Of a DNA stretch of 11,033 nt, positions 1 through 6,414 are shown in pieces. The notes below the pieces were generated by a model, which had not been told where the DNA came from, did not search any database, and saw only the letters and a list, made by a program, of their open reading frames with translations. The stretch is from an uncultured Bacilli bacterium. GTDB lineage: Bacteria > Bacillota_I > Bacilli_A > RF39 > UBA660. The stretch covers positions 1 through 11,033 of the forward strand of contig CANQHM010000040.1 in NCBI GenBank assembly GCA_947623845.1, written 5' to 3'. Positions within the stretch are counted from its first letter, which is position 1, and each line of letters opens with the position of its first letter. A program made the position numbers and the translations under genes.

Positions 1-65
1 TAAACTAACACATTTTATTTTGCAATAATTTTTAAGTAAAAACTAAAGACTTTTCGTCAGAAATT

Positions 66-74
66 TGGTACAAT
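66..74 (+). promoter_or_regulatory. Extended -10 promoter of the vanW-dltA-dltC operon
   Basis: A TG dinucleotide (66-67), one base, then TACAAT (69-74) forms an extended -10 element. No convincing -35 lies 17 bases upstream (the bases there read AAGACT), as is common for extended -10 promoters. The predicted start near 81 gives a leader of about 19 bases before the ATG at 100. The 1-99 stretch holds nothing else I can support. Confidence 0.5.
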
Positions 75-99
75 AAATTAAGAAACGAGTAGTGAGTCT

Positions 100-972
100 A
101 TGGGAAGAAAACTTTTTTGTGACATCAGTCCCACAACCTATAAAATATCTTTAAAAAAAGAAATTATCTTAAGACATCTTAAAAATTTCTTTAGTAAAGA
201 AAAAATAGCTAAAACGCATTCAAAAGAAGAACTACCTAATATTGTTAAAAGTCATAGTTCTATTTTGATTAGAAAATTAGCAGGGGTTGATTTACAATTA
301 CAAGAAAATAAAGTAACTAATATTATGTTAGCTTGTAATAAAATTAATGGTCTTATTATTCATCCCGGAGAAACTTTCTCTTATTGGAGTACGGTTGGAC
401 CTATAGGTAAAAAGTATGGTTATAAAAAAGGGTTAATAATCGGCCGCAACGGTATGGGATCTGATTACGGTGGCGGCTTATGTCAATTAGCTAATATGAT
501 TCATTGGTTAGTTTTAAATAGTCCTTTAGAAGTAACGGAGTTACATCATCATTCCGATGCGCTATTTCCTGATGAAAGAAGAAGAGTTCCCTTCGGTACG
601 GGGACTTCCGTTTGTTATAATAATATTGATTATCGCTTTAAAAATAATACTGATCAAGATGTCCAAATTCTTGTTTGGTGTGAAGATGGCGAATTGTGTG
701 GTGAATTACGAAGTGAAAGAGGGTTTCACTGCCGTTACAAATTAGTTGAAGAAAATCATCATTTTCGAAAAGAAGGTGATAAATATTATCGCATCTCTCA
801 AGTATATCGCATTGTAATTGATAAAATAACTAATGAAGAATTATATAAAGAATTAATATTAGATAATCATTCTGCTGTTATGTATGATTATAATTTAATA
901 CCAAAGGATGAAATAAGAAATGACAACGATATTAAACCAAATAAAAAAAATAGTAAAACTAAATCCCACTAA
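100..972 (+). CDS. VanW family protein (soluble type)
   Basis: A 290-residue protein with the VanW domain at about residues 84-200. Seen: the N-terminal HPGETFSYW motif (88-96), the glycine-rich YGGGLCQLANMIHWL stretch (123-137), the LHHHSDALFPDERRRVPFGTGTS block (149-170) and a YRFKNNTD segment (178-185). No signal peptide or membrane segment is visible, so it is probably cytosolic, like VanW of vanB-type clusters and unlike the larger exported VanW/peptidoglycan-binding proteins. The molecular function of VanW is not established in the family. The ATG at 100 has only a weak ribosome binding site (GTGAG just upstream). Its last 53 bases overlap dltA in another frame, so the two are translationally coupled. 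This context suggests a role in envelope alanylation rather than glycopeptide resistance; no vanA/H/X genes are present. The C-terminus is a short charged Lys/Asn-rich tail. Confidence 0.9.
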   Translation: MGRKLFCDISPTTYKISLKKEIILRHLKNFFSKEKIAKTHSKEELPNIVKSHSSILIRKLAGVDLQLQENKVTNIMLACNKINGLIIHPGETFSYWSTVGPIGKKYGYKKGLIIGRNGMGSDYGGGLCQLANMIHWLVLNSPLEVTELHHHSDALFPDERRRVPFGTGTSVCYNNIDYRFKNNTDQDVQILVWCEDGELCGELRSERGFHCRYKLVEENHHFRKEGDKYYRISQVYRIVIDKITNEELYKELILDNHSAVMYDYNLIPKDEIRNDNDIKPNKKNSKTKSH

Positions 973-2335
973 AATTGCTTATAAAGTTAATAATGATAAA
1001 ATAACTTATCAAGAATTATGGGATTTATCTAATAAGTATGCTAATAACTTAAAAAGAGAAGGCACGTCTCCTGTTATAATTTATGGTCATAAAGAAATTA
1101 ATGTGGTAATCTCTATCATAGCGTGTATCATAGCTAATAGAACTTACATCCCTATAGGTATTTGTACACCCCTTAATAGATTAAAAGAAATTATTAAGTT
1201 AACTAATTCTTCTTTAATATTAACTGATAATCCTCTTAAAATAGAGGGGATTAATTGCTCTAATTTATCTAACTTAGAACAATATAAAAATAATGATATA
1301 AAAGAAATTAAAAATGATATAGTATATATAATTTTCACATCGGGTAGTACTGGTCTTCCTAAAGGTGTCCCAATTTCTAAAACTAATTTAAATAACTTTA
1401 TAGAATGGATTTCCCATTTAAAACCTTTATGTGATTACCAAAATATAAGTGTTTTAAATCAAGCTAGTTTTAGTTTTGATTTAAGTGTCGCAGACTTTTA
1501 TTATTCTTTATGCAATGGTCATACTTTAGTAGCATTTGATGGCGATATGAATACTAATTATGATAAAATATTTGAAGTTATGAAAGATATTAATGTGGCG
1601 GTTATGACACCAACATTCATGAAATTATGTTTATTAAATAGTAGTTTTAATGCCGAAAATTATCCTAATTTTAAATGTGTATATTTTTGTGGTGAATCCT
1701 TAGAACCCCAAACTGTTCAAAAATTATATAAAGTTTTTCCCCAATTAAAAGTTTTAAATGCTTATGGTCCAACGGAAGCAACTTCGGCGGTGGCAAGTAT
1801 TCTAATCACAAAAGAAATGGCTAATTCTTTAAAATTATTACCGGTGGGTGAAACTAAAAACTTTGCGACTGAAATTGAAATAAAATCTTCGGAAATCATC
1901 TTAAAAGGGAAGAGTGTCTTTAATGGTTATTTAGGTAATATAAAAGGGGGATATTATAAAGAAAATAATATTAATTGTTATAAAACCGGGGATTTAGGTT
2001 ATATAAAAGATCAAAAATTATATTGTCAAGGAAGAAAAGATAGGCAAGTAAAATATAAAGGATATCGAATTGAACTTGATGATATTGAATATCACCTTAA
2101 TTTAATTAAAGGAGTTAAAGAATGTGCCGTAATTGCTAAATATAATGAAAATATGCTTGTAAAAACTATCAAAGCTTTCGTTGTCTTAGAAGATAAACTA
2201 GATATTAATCATCTAAAAGGAGAATTAGCAAAGTATTTACCTAAATACATGATCCCTAAAACTATTAAAATTATTCCTAAATTACCAATTAATCAAAATG
2301 GTAAAATAGATAGAAAGGCTTTAAGTGAATTATAA
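920..2335 (+). CDS. dltA: D-alanine--D-alanyl carrier protein ligase (DltA)
   Basis: A 471-residue adenylation enzyme of the ANL superfamily. It would activate D-alanine with ATP and load it on the phosphopantetheine arm of DltC, in the cytosol, for teichoic acid D-alanylation. Core motifs are intact: the P-loop FTSGSTGLPKGV (139-150), NQASFSFDLSV (180-190), FCGES (256-260), YGPTEAT (282-288), KTGDLG (355-360), GRKDRQVKYKGYRIEL (371-386) and the catalytic Lys462 in NGKIDRKA. Cys257 in FCGE matches the D-Ala-pocket cysteine of characterised DltA, favouring DltA over an NRPS adenylation domain. Length is slightly below the usual ~500. The ATG at 920 is chosen because AAAGGATGA (903-911) is a good ribosome binding site; it lies inside vanW. 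The stop overlaps the dltC start by one base (TAATG). dltB and dltD do not follow. Confidence 0.9.
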   Translation: MTTILNQIKKIVKLNPTKIAYKVNNDKITYQELWDLSNKYANNLKREGTSPVIIYGHKEINVVISIIACIIANRTYIPIGICTPLNRLKEIIKLTNSSLILTDNPLKIEGINCSNLSNLEQYKNNDIKEIKNDIVYIIFTSGSTGLPKGVPISKTNLNNFIEWISHLKPLCDYQNISVLNQASFSFDLSVADFYYSLCNGHTLVAFDGDMNTNYDKIFEVMKDINVAVMTPTFMKLCLLNSSFNAENYPNFKCVYFCGESLEPQTVQKLYKVFPQLKVLNAYGPTEATSAVASILITKEMANSLKLLPVGETKNFATEIEIKSSEIILKGKSVFNGYLGNIKGGYYKENNINCYKTGDLGYIKDQKLYCQGRKDRQVKYKGYRIELDDIEYHLNLIKGVKECAVIAKYNENMLVKTIKAFVVLEDKLDINHLKGELAKYLPKYMIPKTIKIIPKLPINQNGKIDRKALSEL

Positions 2336-2586
2336 TGCAAAGAAAAATTGATGTTCCTAAGTTATTATATGAAATATGTGAAGATGAAGATGTTTATGAA
2401 GAAGGAATTGATTTAATAGAAAGTGGTTTATTAGATTCCTATGCTTTTATTGAACTTTTCGCCCGTTTAGAAGATTATGGCATAAATCTCCAACCTACCA
2501 GAATTGATCGTAACAAATTAAGGACGGTAAAAGGTATCGAAGAATTAATTAATATGTATATAAATAAAGATATATCTCCTAAGTAA
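2335..2586 (+). CDS. dltC: D-alanyl carrier protein (DltC-like acyl carrier protein)
   Basis: An 83-residue carrier protein, close to the usual ~78 of DltC. The GLLDSYAFIEL motif (31-41) contains Ser35 as the expected 4'-phosphopantetheine attachment site. The pattern E-SGLLDS-x5-EL-x-RLED and the following DR-x5-TV-x-GIEEL resemble DltC of Bacillus more than fatty-acid ACP, which has a DSL motif. It starts at the TAATG junction with dltA, and the nearest AAAGG is about 16 bases upstream, so it probably depends on reinitiation after dltA. It would hand D-Ala to the DltB membrane acyltransferase, which is not in this window. Its last codons and stop lie within a hairpin that looks like the operon's terminator. 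Confidence 0.87.
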   Translation: MQRKIDVPKLLYEICEDEDVYEEGIDLIESGLLDSYAFIELFARLEDYGINLQPTRIDRNKLRTVKGIEELINMYINKDISPK

Positions 2587-2599
2587 GATATACCTTTTT
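2566..2599. terminator. Hairpin terminator between convergent dltC and prsW (probably bidirectional)
   Basis: AAAG (2566-2569) pairs with CTTT (2594-2597). After one A-C mismatch, TATATCT (2571-2577) pairs with AGATATA (2586-2592) around an 8-base loop. A T-run (2595-2599) follows on the plus strand. On the minus strand the hairpin is followed by TTTATTTATA, so it can serve the convergent prsW transcript as well. The stem is AT-rich and moderate in strength. It contains the dltC stop codon (2584-2586), and prsW ends only five bases beyond it, at 2604. Confidence 0.5.
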
Positions 2600-2603
2600 C
2601 GTG

Positions 2604-3320
2604 TTATGTAAATAATTTTGGTAGGGAAGAAAGTTTTTTAATTTTGAAATAAGATAAAATATATAAAGATATAATATAGATTGTAAATAAAGCATAAGTA
2701 ATAAAAGTTTCTTTTATAAGCAGTAGATCATATATAAAATGTAATATTATCGGTATAATAACACTTAATAAACGATATTTCCTAGATTGCTTTTGTTTAG
2801 AAGACTCTAGGGCATTTTTAGAAATACCTAAATAGTATCCCATAAAAATGCCAAATACCGCATGACTTGGTACTGATATAATCCCCCGCATTATGATAGG
2901 AACAAATCCATGACTTCTAAATGTGATTCCGTAAATTATATTCTCTAAAGTTGCAAATCCTAAGGCTACAAATGTGGCATATACTATCGGGTCATATATA
3001 TGATTAAAGTTTTTATTATGCCAAATAGTTACATAATTTACTAACCATTTAATTCCTTCTTCTACTATTGCTATTGTAAATAATACTTTAAAAATAATTT
3101 GGAAAATATTCATACTACTATAAGATAAATTCAAAAAAGGCATCCACTTTTTAAATAATGCAGAAATGGTAATTGAACTAATACAACCTATAACTCCTCC
3201 TAAGAAAAGTAAAATTAATAAATATAATGGTTCTTTTTCTATCTTATCTTTTATATAAACATACCATAATAATATTAAACTAGGAATTATACATAAAGTT
3301 AATATTAAAATATCTTTCAT
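2604..3320 (-). CDS. prsW: PrsW family intramembrane metalloprotease
   Basis: A 238-residue polytopic membrane protein of the PrsW (M82) family, which performs site-1 cleavage of membrane anti-sigma factors in Bacillus. Counting from the ATG at 3320, the hallmark residues are present: EExxK (Glu87, Glu88, Lys91), DPIVYATFVALGFATLENIIY (110-130, with Glu126), SVPSHAVFGIFMGYY (149-163, with His153) and IILHFIYDLL (191-200, with His194 and Asp198). About seven hydrophobic segments are visible. The reading frame extends to a GTG at 3329, but that GTG lies inside the AGGTGG ribosome binding site, so the ATG is the better start. It follows the upstream membrane gene by 15 bases and is probably cotranscribed with it. 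The substrate is not evident in the window. Confidence 0.88.
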   Translation of the reverse strand: MKDILILTLCIIPSLILLWYVYIKDKIEKEPLYLLILLFLGGVIGCISSITISALFKKWMPFLNLSYSSMNIFQIIFKVLFTIAIVEEGIKWLVNYVTIWHNKNFNHIYDPIVYATFVALGFATLENIIYGITFRSHGFVPIIMRGIISVPSHAVFGIFMGYYLGISKNALESSKQKQSRKYRLLSVIIPIILHFIYDLLLIKETFITYALFTIYIISLYILSYFKIKKLSSLPKLFT

Positions 3321-3335
3321 TAAAACCACCTAATA

Positions 3336-4226
3336 TTATTTAACTTTTTTATTCTTAACATTAACGTATACTACTCTTAAAATAATACTTAATACTAAAC
3401 TAACCCCAATACCTACCCATAAGTAATTAGTCATATTATTAATGAAAACATTTAGAGTAGGAAACTCACTACCTAAGCCTTTTAATACTAAATAAATCGC
3501 CCCTTGCATTACTAATACTAATATAAAGTAAGTAAAGAAAGTATTTGCTATAACTGGTAAATATTTTTTAGTTTTTAAATTGATAAGAACTATAATACCT
3601 AATAATAAAATAATACTACCTGCTAAAGTTAAGACAAATGGTAACCCAGTAAAGAACGAAATAAAACTAGTTACATCTTTTAAAGTTACATTATTGCTTA
3701 ATTCTATTTCATTTAAATCGACATCTTTAAAGACCTCTTTAGGTTCTGGGAAGAAACTTAAAATATCTTTTTCATTTTCTCTAATAAATTTATAAATATT
3801 ATTTTCATATTCTTCTAAGAATTCCTTATCTTTACTAGGTAAGCCACTTTGTATAATATCTAAATTAGATTTAATTAAGTCTTCTAAATCTTTACCTGTT
3901 AAAGGTGTACTATTATCATTATCTAAAAAATAATCTACCGTATTAGATATATAAACTCCCACAAAATTTTTAGTTCCCGAAGAATTTAATAATTTATCAA
4001 CTATCTTATCTGGAATTCCAATATAAGTTAAAGCTTCTTCGACACCTTCTAATATTTCTTTATCTTCCTCATCCATACTATCAAGAATAAAACTAAAATC
4101 TGTATCTACTAACGCTTCTTTAATCGTCTCTGGTTTAAACTCTTGTTTAACTATTAACGCTAGAGTAAGTACTACTAGTAATATAACACTTCCTAATCCT
4201 AAAATAAAATTCCCCACTTTTTTCAT
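3336..4226 (-). CDS. Four-segment membrane protein with large extracytoplasmic domain, function unknown
   Basis: I do not recognise this 296-residue protein. Counting from the ATG at 4226, there is an N-terminal membrane segment (about 5-25), an acidic extracytoplasmic region (about 27-193, rich in Asp, Glu and Lys, with DEEDKEILEGVEEA at 52-65) and three C-terminal membrane segments (about 195-217, 226-248, 266-287), ending in a basic tail. No catalytic motif stands out. The frame can be extended to GTG codons at 4235 and 4238, but these fall in the GGTGGTGA-like ribosome binding site and at the predicted transcript start, so the ATG is preferred. It is the first gene of a two-gene minus-strand operon with prsW. 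A single-pass-like ectodomain protein next to PrsW could be a partner or substrate; that is inference from position only. Confidence 0.75.
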   Translation of the reverse strand: MKKVGNFILGLGSVILLVVLTLALIVKQEFKPETIKEALVDTDFSFILDSMDEEDKEILEGVEEALTYIGIPDKIVDKLLNSSGTKNFVGVYISNTVDYFLDNDNSTPLTGKDLEDLIKSNLDIIQSGLPSKDKEFLEEYENNIYKFIRENEKDILSFFPEPKEVFKDVDLNEIELSNNVTLKDVTSFISFFTGLPFVLTLAGSIILLLGIIVLINLKTKKYLPVIANTFFTYFILVLVMQGAIYLVLKGLGSEFPTLNVFINNMTNYLWVGIGVSLVLSIILRVVYVNVKNKKVK

Positions 4227-4244
4227 AAACTTCACCACACCTTA

Positions 4245-4273
4245 AGTATATGATAAATCTAAAAATAAAGCAA
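4245..4273 (-). promoter_or_regulatory. SigA-type promoter of the membrane protein-prsW operon
   Basis: Read on the minus strand: TTGCTT (-35, 4273-4268), a 17-base spacer, then TATACT (-10, 4250-4245). The predicted start is near 4238, leaving only about 12 bases of leader that hold the GGTGA ribosome binding site before the ATG at 4226. Confidence 0.6.
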
Positions 4274-4308
4274 TAAAGAAAAAAATATCACCCAAATAAC
4301 TAATTATA

Positions 4309-4317
4309 TGATAAAAT
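4309..4317 (+). promoter_or_regulatory. Extended -10 promoter of the HExxH protein gene
   Basis: TG (4309-4310), one base, then TAAAAT (4312-4317) forms an extended -10 with no clear -35. The predicted start near 4324 coincides with the start of the AGGTGA ribosome binding site (4324-4329), so the leader is about 12 bases. It is divergent from the membrane protein-prsW promoter. A TATAAT at 4318-4323 also fits the consensus, but would start transcription inside the ribosome binding site. Confidence 0.45.
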
Positions 4318-4335
4318 TATAATAGGTGAAAAGCT

Positions 4336-5454
4336 ATGACATATAAAACTAAGTTTATCTTTGATGGTATAGTATATGTAGAAAATTGCGTTAATGATAA
4401 ACGTAGTTATGCTAAACTTATTGATGGTAAAGAAGTACCAGTAAGTGATGCGGAAATCAATAAATTTCAAAAAGTGTATAATAATTATACTTCTTATGTC
4501 ATAGCTGATTATTATCTATCTAAAAATATGCAAATAACTGATCCTAAAGTTCGTAATACTATAAGACCAGTTTTAGCTAAAGTAGAATCTATTCTCCCTA
4601 TTGCGTATCGTAATCCTTTTTATAATAATTTAAAAACGATGAAATTTATTTTAGAAAAAGAAAGTATGGAACACGATGCTACTTACCGTATTGATATTTC
4701 GGAAGAGGGCATCTTACTTCCTAGTCTTCATATTGCTACTTATTTTCCGTCTATTAATACGATATCTATAAATAAAACTTATTTTCAAAGTATGCTTAAA
4801 AGTAGTGGTATTAAAATAGCAGTTGATAACTTACAATCAGCGATATTCCACGAATTACTCCATATGGCTTCTTTTGAAACAAGGGTAGGTTATTATGGCC
4901 AAGGTTTTAATTCTAGTGAAAGTCCTACCACATACCTTGCTTTAGATGAGGGTTATACAGAATTACTAAGTGCTATTTATTTTCCTAAAGAATTTATGGG
5001 TCATGGATACACAATTAATTCTTTATTAGTATTACAATTATTATATTTAGTAGGTAAAGATACTTTAGATGAAGCTTATTTAAAAGATCATAGTATAAAT
5101 CCGATTATCAAAAAATTATGGAGTATAATTCCTAATCGTAAAATGGCTTATAAATTAATAAAACTTATTGAACAAGTTTATAAAAGTATGGATATTAATA
5201 CTGATTACTTACGTAAAGTTGAATTTTTAATGGGTAGATATTTAAATGCTAAAATAAAACAAGAAATCCTTGATAATGTTAGTCTTGAAACTATTAATAA
5301 TCAAATAAATAAGTTTGAAAGTGCTCTTATTACTAAAGAAAAATTAGAGTATATTGGTCTTTCTCCTAATTACCATCGCGATATTGCTTTAATAGAAGAT
5401 GATTTTCATAAATGGACAGAAGCTATATATACTAATCCTCTAAAAATCCTCTAG
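4336..5454 (+). CDS. Putative HExxH zinc metallopeptidase-like protein (gluzincin pattern)
   Basis: I do not recognise the family of this 372-residue protein. It contains HELLHMAS (172-179), a zincin HExxH helix with His172, Glu173 and His176. Then LDEGYTELLSAIYF (203-216) follows, where Glu205 is 29 residues after His176. This looks like the glutamate-helix third zinc ligand of gluzincins. A predicted beta-rich lead-in (TISINKTYF, 142-150) precedes the helix, as in other zincins. There is no signal peptide or membrane segment, so the protein appears cytosolic. The N-terminal ~60 residues look like a small separate domain, and the C-terminal ~150 residues are helical and lysine-rich. The ATG at 4336 has a good AGGTGA ribosome binding site six bases away. 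It sits alone between two promoters, so context gives no substrate. Whether it is an active peptidase is not shown. Confidence 0.7.
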   Translation: MTYKTKFIFDGIVYVENCVNDKRSYAKLIDGKEVPVSDAEINKFQKVYNNYTSYVIADYYLSKNMQITDPKVRNTIRPVLAKVESILPIAYRNPFYNNLKTMKFILEKESMEHDATYRIDISEEGILLPSLHIATYFPSINTISINKTYFQSMLKSSGIKIAVDNLQSAIFHELLHMASFETRVGYYGQGFNSSESPTTYLALDEGYTELLSAIYFPKEFMGHGYTINSLLVLQLLYLVGKDTLDEAYLKDHSINPIIKKLWSIIPNRKMAYKLIKLIEQVYKSMDINTDYLRKVEFLMGRYLNAKIKQEILDNVSLETINNQINKFESALITKEKLEYIGLSPNYHRDIALIEDDFHKWTEAIYTNPLKIL

Positions 5455-5477
5455 GAACATTTATTTAGATATTATTC

Positions 5478-5497
5478 TATAATACATTATAAGGAAG
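5478..5497 (+). promoter_or_regulatory. Possible -10 box and ribosome binding site ahead of the gene at 5504
   Basis: TATAAT (5478-5483) is a perfect -10 hexamer, but the bases 17 upstream (GAACAT, 5455-5460) are a poor -35. The strong ribosome binding site AAGGAAG (5491-5497) lies six bases before the ATG at 5504 and fixes the start. No terminator is visible after the preceding gene, so read-through from it is also possible. Confidence 0.35.
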
Positions 5498-5503
5498 TGT
5501 AAT

Positions 5504-6196
5504 ATGTCTCTTTTAGGAATATTATTACTTATAATGGGAATATGGTTATTAATTTATATAAAAATTACTAATTTAATTGTTATAAATTATCACTCTAAAA
5601 TTTTTTTACCATCTAAATTAGCAATAATTATTAAAAATAAAAATAATAAACTAGCTAAATTACTTCAAAGTATTAAAAAAATAAATGTTAATTATGATAT
5701 TTATATCTTTAATAATGTTAAAAATATTTTTGATACCATCCGTACATTAAATAAAAAGTATGATGGTTATTTTATTTTGGATTCTAATATTATTATAAAT
5801 AAGAATTATTTTAAAGATTTAAAGAAAGATATTCAAAGTAATTATGATATTATCTTTACTAAGAATAGTTATTATATAAAGAGTAATGTTTTATCAAATA
5901 CTTTTACCCCTTATTTAGAAAAAGAAGAAGAATTAAAGTATTATGCAATATATTATAATTTAAAAACTATTACCAATCATACTTTAGTATATAGTAATTC
6001 TAAATTAACTATTAAAGAAAAAATAACTATCTCTTTAAATAAAATCAAGTCTTATTTTAAATATTCTAAAGTAATTAAAAAGTCATTAAAATATAAACTA
6101 CCTAATCATTATTTAAGATTTAAAATATGTTATTTATATAAAGCTTATTTGTTAATATTTTTGGGTTTATTAATCATTCTTTTAAAAATTTTTTAA
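5504..6196 (+). CDS. Membrane-anchored protein, possibly a degenerate family 2 glycosyltransferase
   Basis: A 230-residue protein with an N-terminal membrane segment (about 3-19), a soluble middle domain and a C-terminal hydrophobic segment (about 210-229). The middle weakly resembles a GT-A fold: LAIIIKNKNNKLAKLLQSI (39-57) is placed like the first strand and helix of GT2 enzymes, YDIYIFNN (64-71) like the second strand, and YDGYFILDSNIIINKNYFKDL (86-106) like the region that usually carries a DxD or DAD motif. Here that motif reads LDSN, lacking the second acidic residue. The length is below typical GT2 enzymes, no QxxRW motif is visible, and the sequence is extremely rich in Lys, Asn, Ile and Tyr. 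It may be a non-catalytic or decaying homologue. The function is unknown; the fold call is a visual inference. Confidence 0.6.
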   Translation: MSLLGILLLIMGIWLLIYIKITNLIVINYHSKIFLPSKLAIIIKNKNNKLAKLLQSIKKINVNYDIYIFNNVKNIFDTIRTLNKKYDGYFILDSNIIINKNYFKDLKKDIQSNYDIIFTKNSYYIKSNVLSNTFTPYLEKEEELKYYAIYYNLKTITNHTLVYSNSKLTIKEKITISLNKIKSYFKYSKVIKKSLKYKLPNHYLRFKICYLYKAYLLIFLGLLIILLKIF

Positions 6197-6222
6197 AAAA
6201 TTTTCGTTAAAAAAAAGGAAAT

Positions 6223-6247
6223 CAGCAAAAAATTGTTAATATATATT
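6223..6247 (+). repeat. Left imperfect direct repeat flanking the nuclease cassette
   Basis: The pattern is C-AG-C, six A, TT, GTTAAT, A, TATATT. The partner at 7424-7446 reads C-GA-C, six A, GTTAAT, C, TATATT. The copies differ by three substitutions and a 2-base insertion. The repeat overlaps the -35 of the nuclease promoter. Because it is AT-rich, chance or shared promoter composition cannot be excluded. Confidence 0.4.
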
Positions 6248-6261
6248 ATGAAAGGTAAAAT
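6233..6261 (+). promoter_or_regulatory. SigA-type promoter of the DUF1016 nuclease gene
   Basis: TTGTTA (-35, 6233-6238), a 17-base spacer, then TAAAAT (-10, 6256-6261). The predicted start near 6268 gives a leader of about 147 bases before the ATG at 6415, far longer than the roughly 12-base leaders inferred for neighbouring genes. Confidence 0.55.
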
Positions 6262-6264
6262 AGA

Positions 6265-6297
6265 TGCAAATCTTAATTTTTGCCTAAAATATTTGCA
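6265..6297 (+). promoter_or_regulatory. Inverted repeat with alternative pairing at the start of the nuclease leader
   Basis: TGCAAAT (6265-6271) is the exact reverse complement of ATTTGCA (6291-6297). The same GCAAA (6266-6270) can instead pair with TTTGC (6279-6283) around an 8-base loop. The two hairpins exclude each other, as in attenuators or RNA switches, but no T-tract terminator follows. It lies at or just after the predicted transcription start, so it could equally be a DNA operator. The rest of the 6197-6414 gap holds the promoter, a short upstream ORF and the 27-base palindrome. Confidence 0.3.
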
Positions 6298-6349
6298 ACA
6301 CTTCCTCGCGTGTCGTAAGATTCAATAAAAGAATGAAAGGGTGTGTTAT

Positions 6350-6379
6350 ATGATATGTTCAATTCGGTCTACATCGTAG
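6350..6379 (+). CDS. Short upstream ORF (nine codons) in the nuclease leader
   Basis: A nine-residue ORF (MICSIRSTS) in the leader of the DUF1016 gene. Its ATG has a strong ribosome binding site, AAAGGGTG (6336-6343), six bases upstream. Its codons ATT CGG TCT ACA line up in frame with ATT CGG TCT GCA of the nuclease (Ile100-Ala103), and its TAG stop lies in the right arm of the palindrome at 6361-6387. A ribosome translating it would melt the hairpin. It may be a regulatory leader peptide, or a by-product of a duplicated piece of the nuclease gene. Translation is not demonstrated. Confidence 0.35.
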   Translation: MICSIRSTS

Positions 6380-6387
6380 ACCGAATT
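6361..6387 (+). repeat. 27-base palindrome, leader copy
   Basis: The left arm AATTCGGTCTAC, loop ATC, and right arm GTAGACCGAATT form a perfect 12-base-pair inverted repeat. It lies 13 bases before the AGGAGG ribosome binding site (6401-6406) of the nuclease. No T-run follows, so it is not a terminator. It matches the copy inside the nuclease gene at 24 of 27 bases. Confidence 0.9.
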
Positions 6388-6414
6388 AATAGAAAACAGT
6401 AGGAGGTTTATAAA

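Noticed and set aside
557..745. 62-codon plus-strand ORF
   Set aside because: It lies wholly within vanW in another frame and has no family resemblance.
100..972. VanW as evidence of a vancomycin-resistance cluster
   Set aside because: No vanA/B ligase, vanH, vanX, vanY or two-component genes are present; the partner genes are dltA and dltC.
1144..1338. 64-codon minus-strand ORF
   Set aside because: It is antisense to dltA; its hydrophobic composition is a by-product of AT-rich codons.
3580..3795. 71-codon plus-strand ORF
   Set aside because: It is antisense to the four-segment membrane protein gene and has no independent ribosome binding site or recognisable domain.
6185..6204. 20-base AT-only palindrome after the gene ending at 6196
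   Set aside because: It is perfect, but made only of A and T runs; too weak to call a terminator and easily produced by composition.
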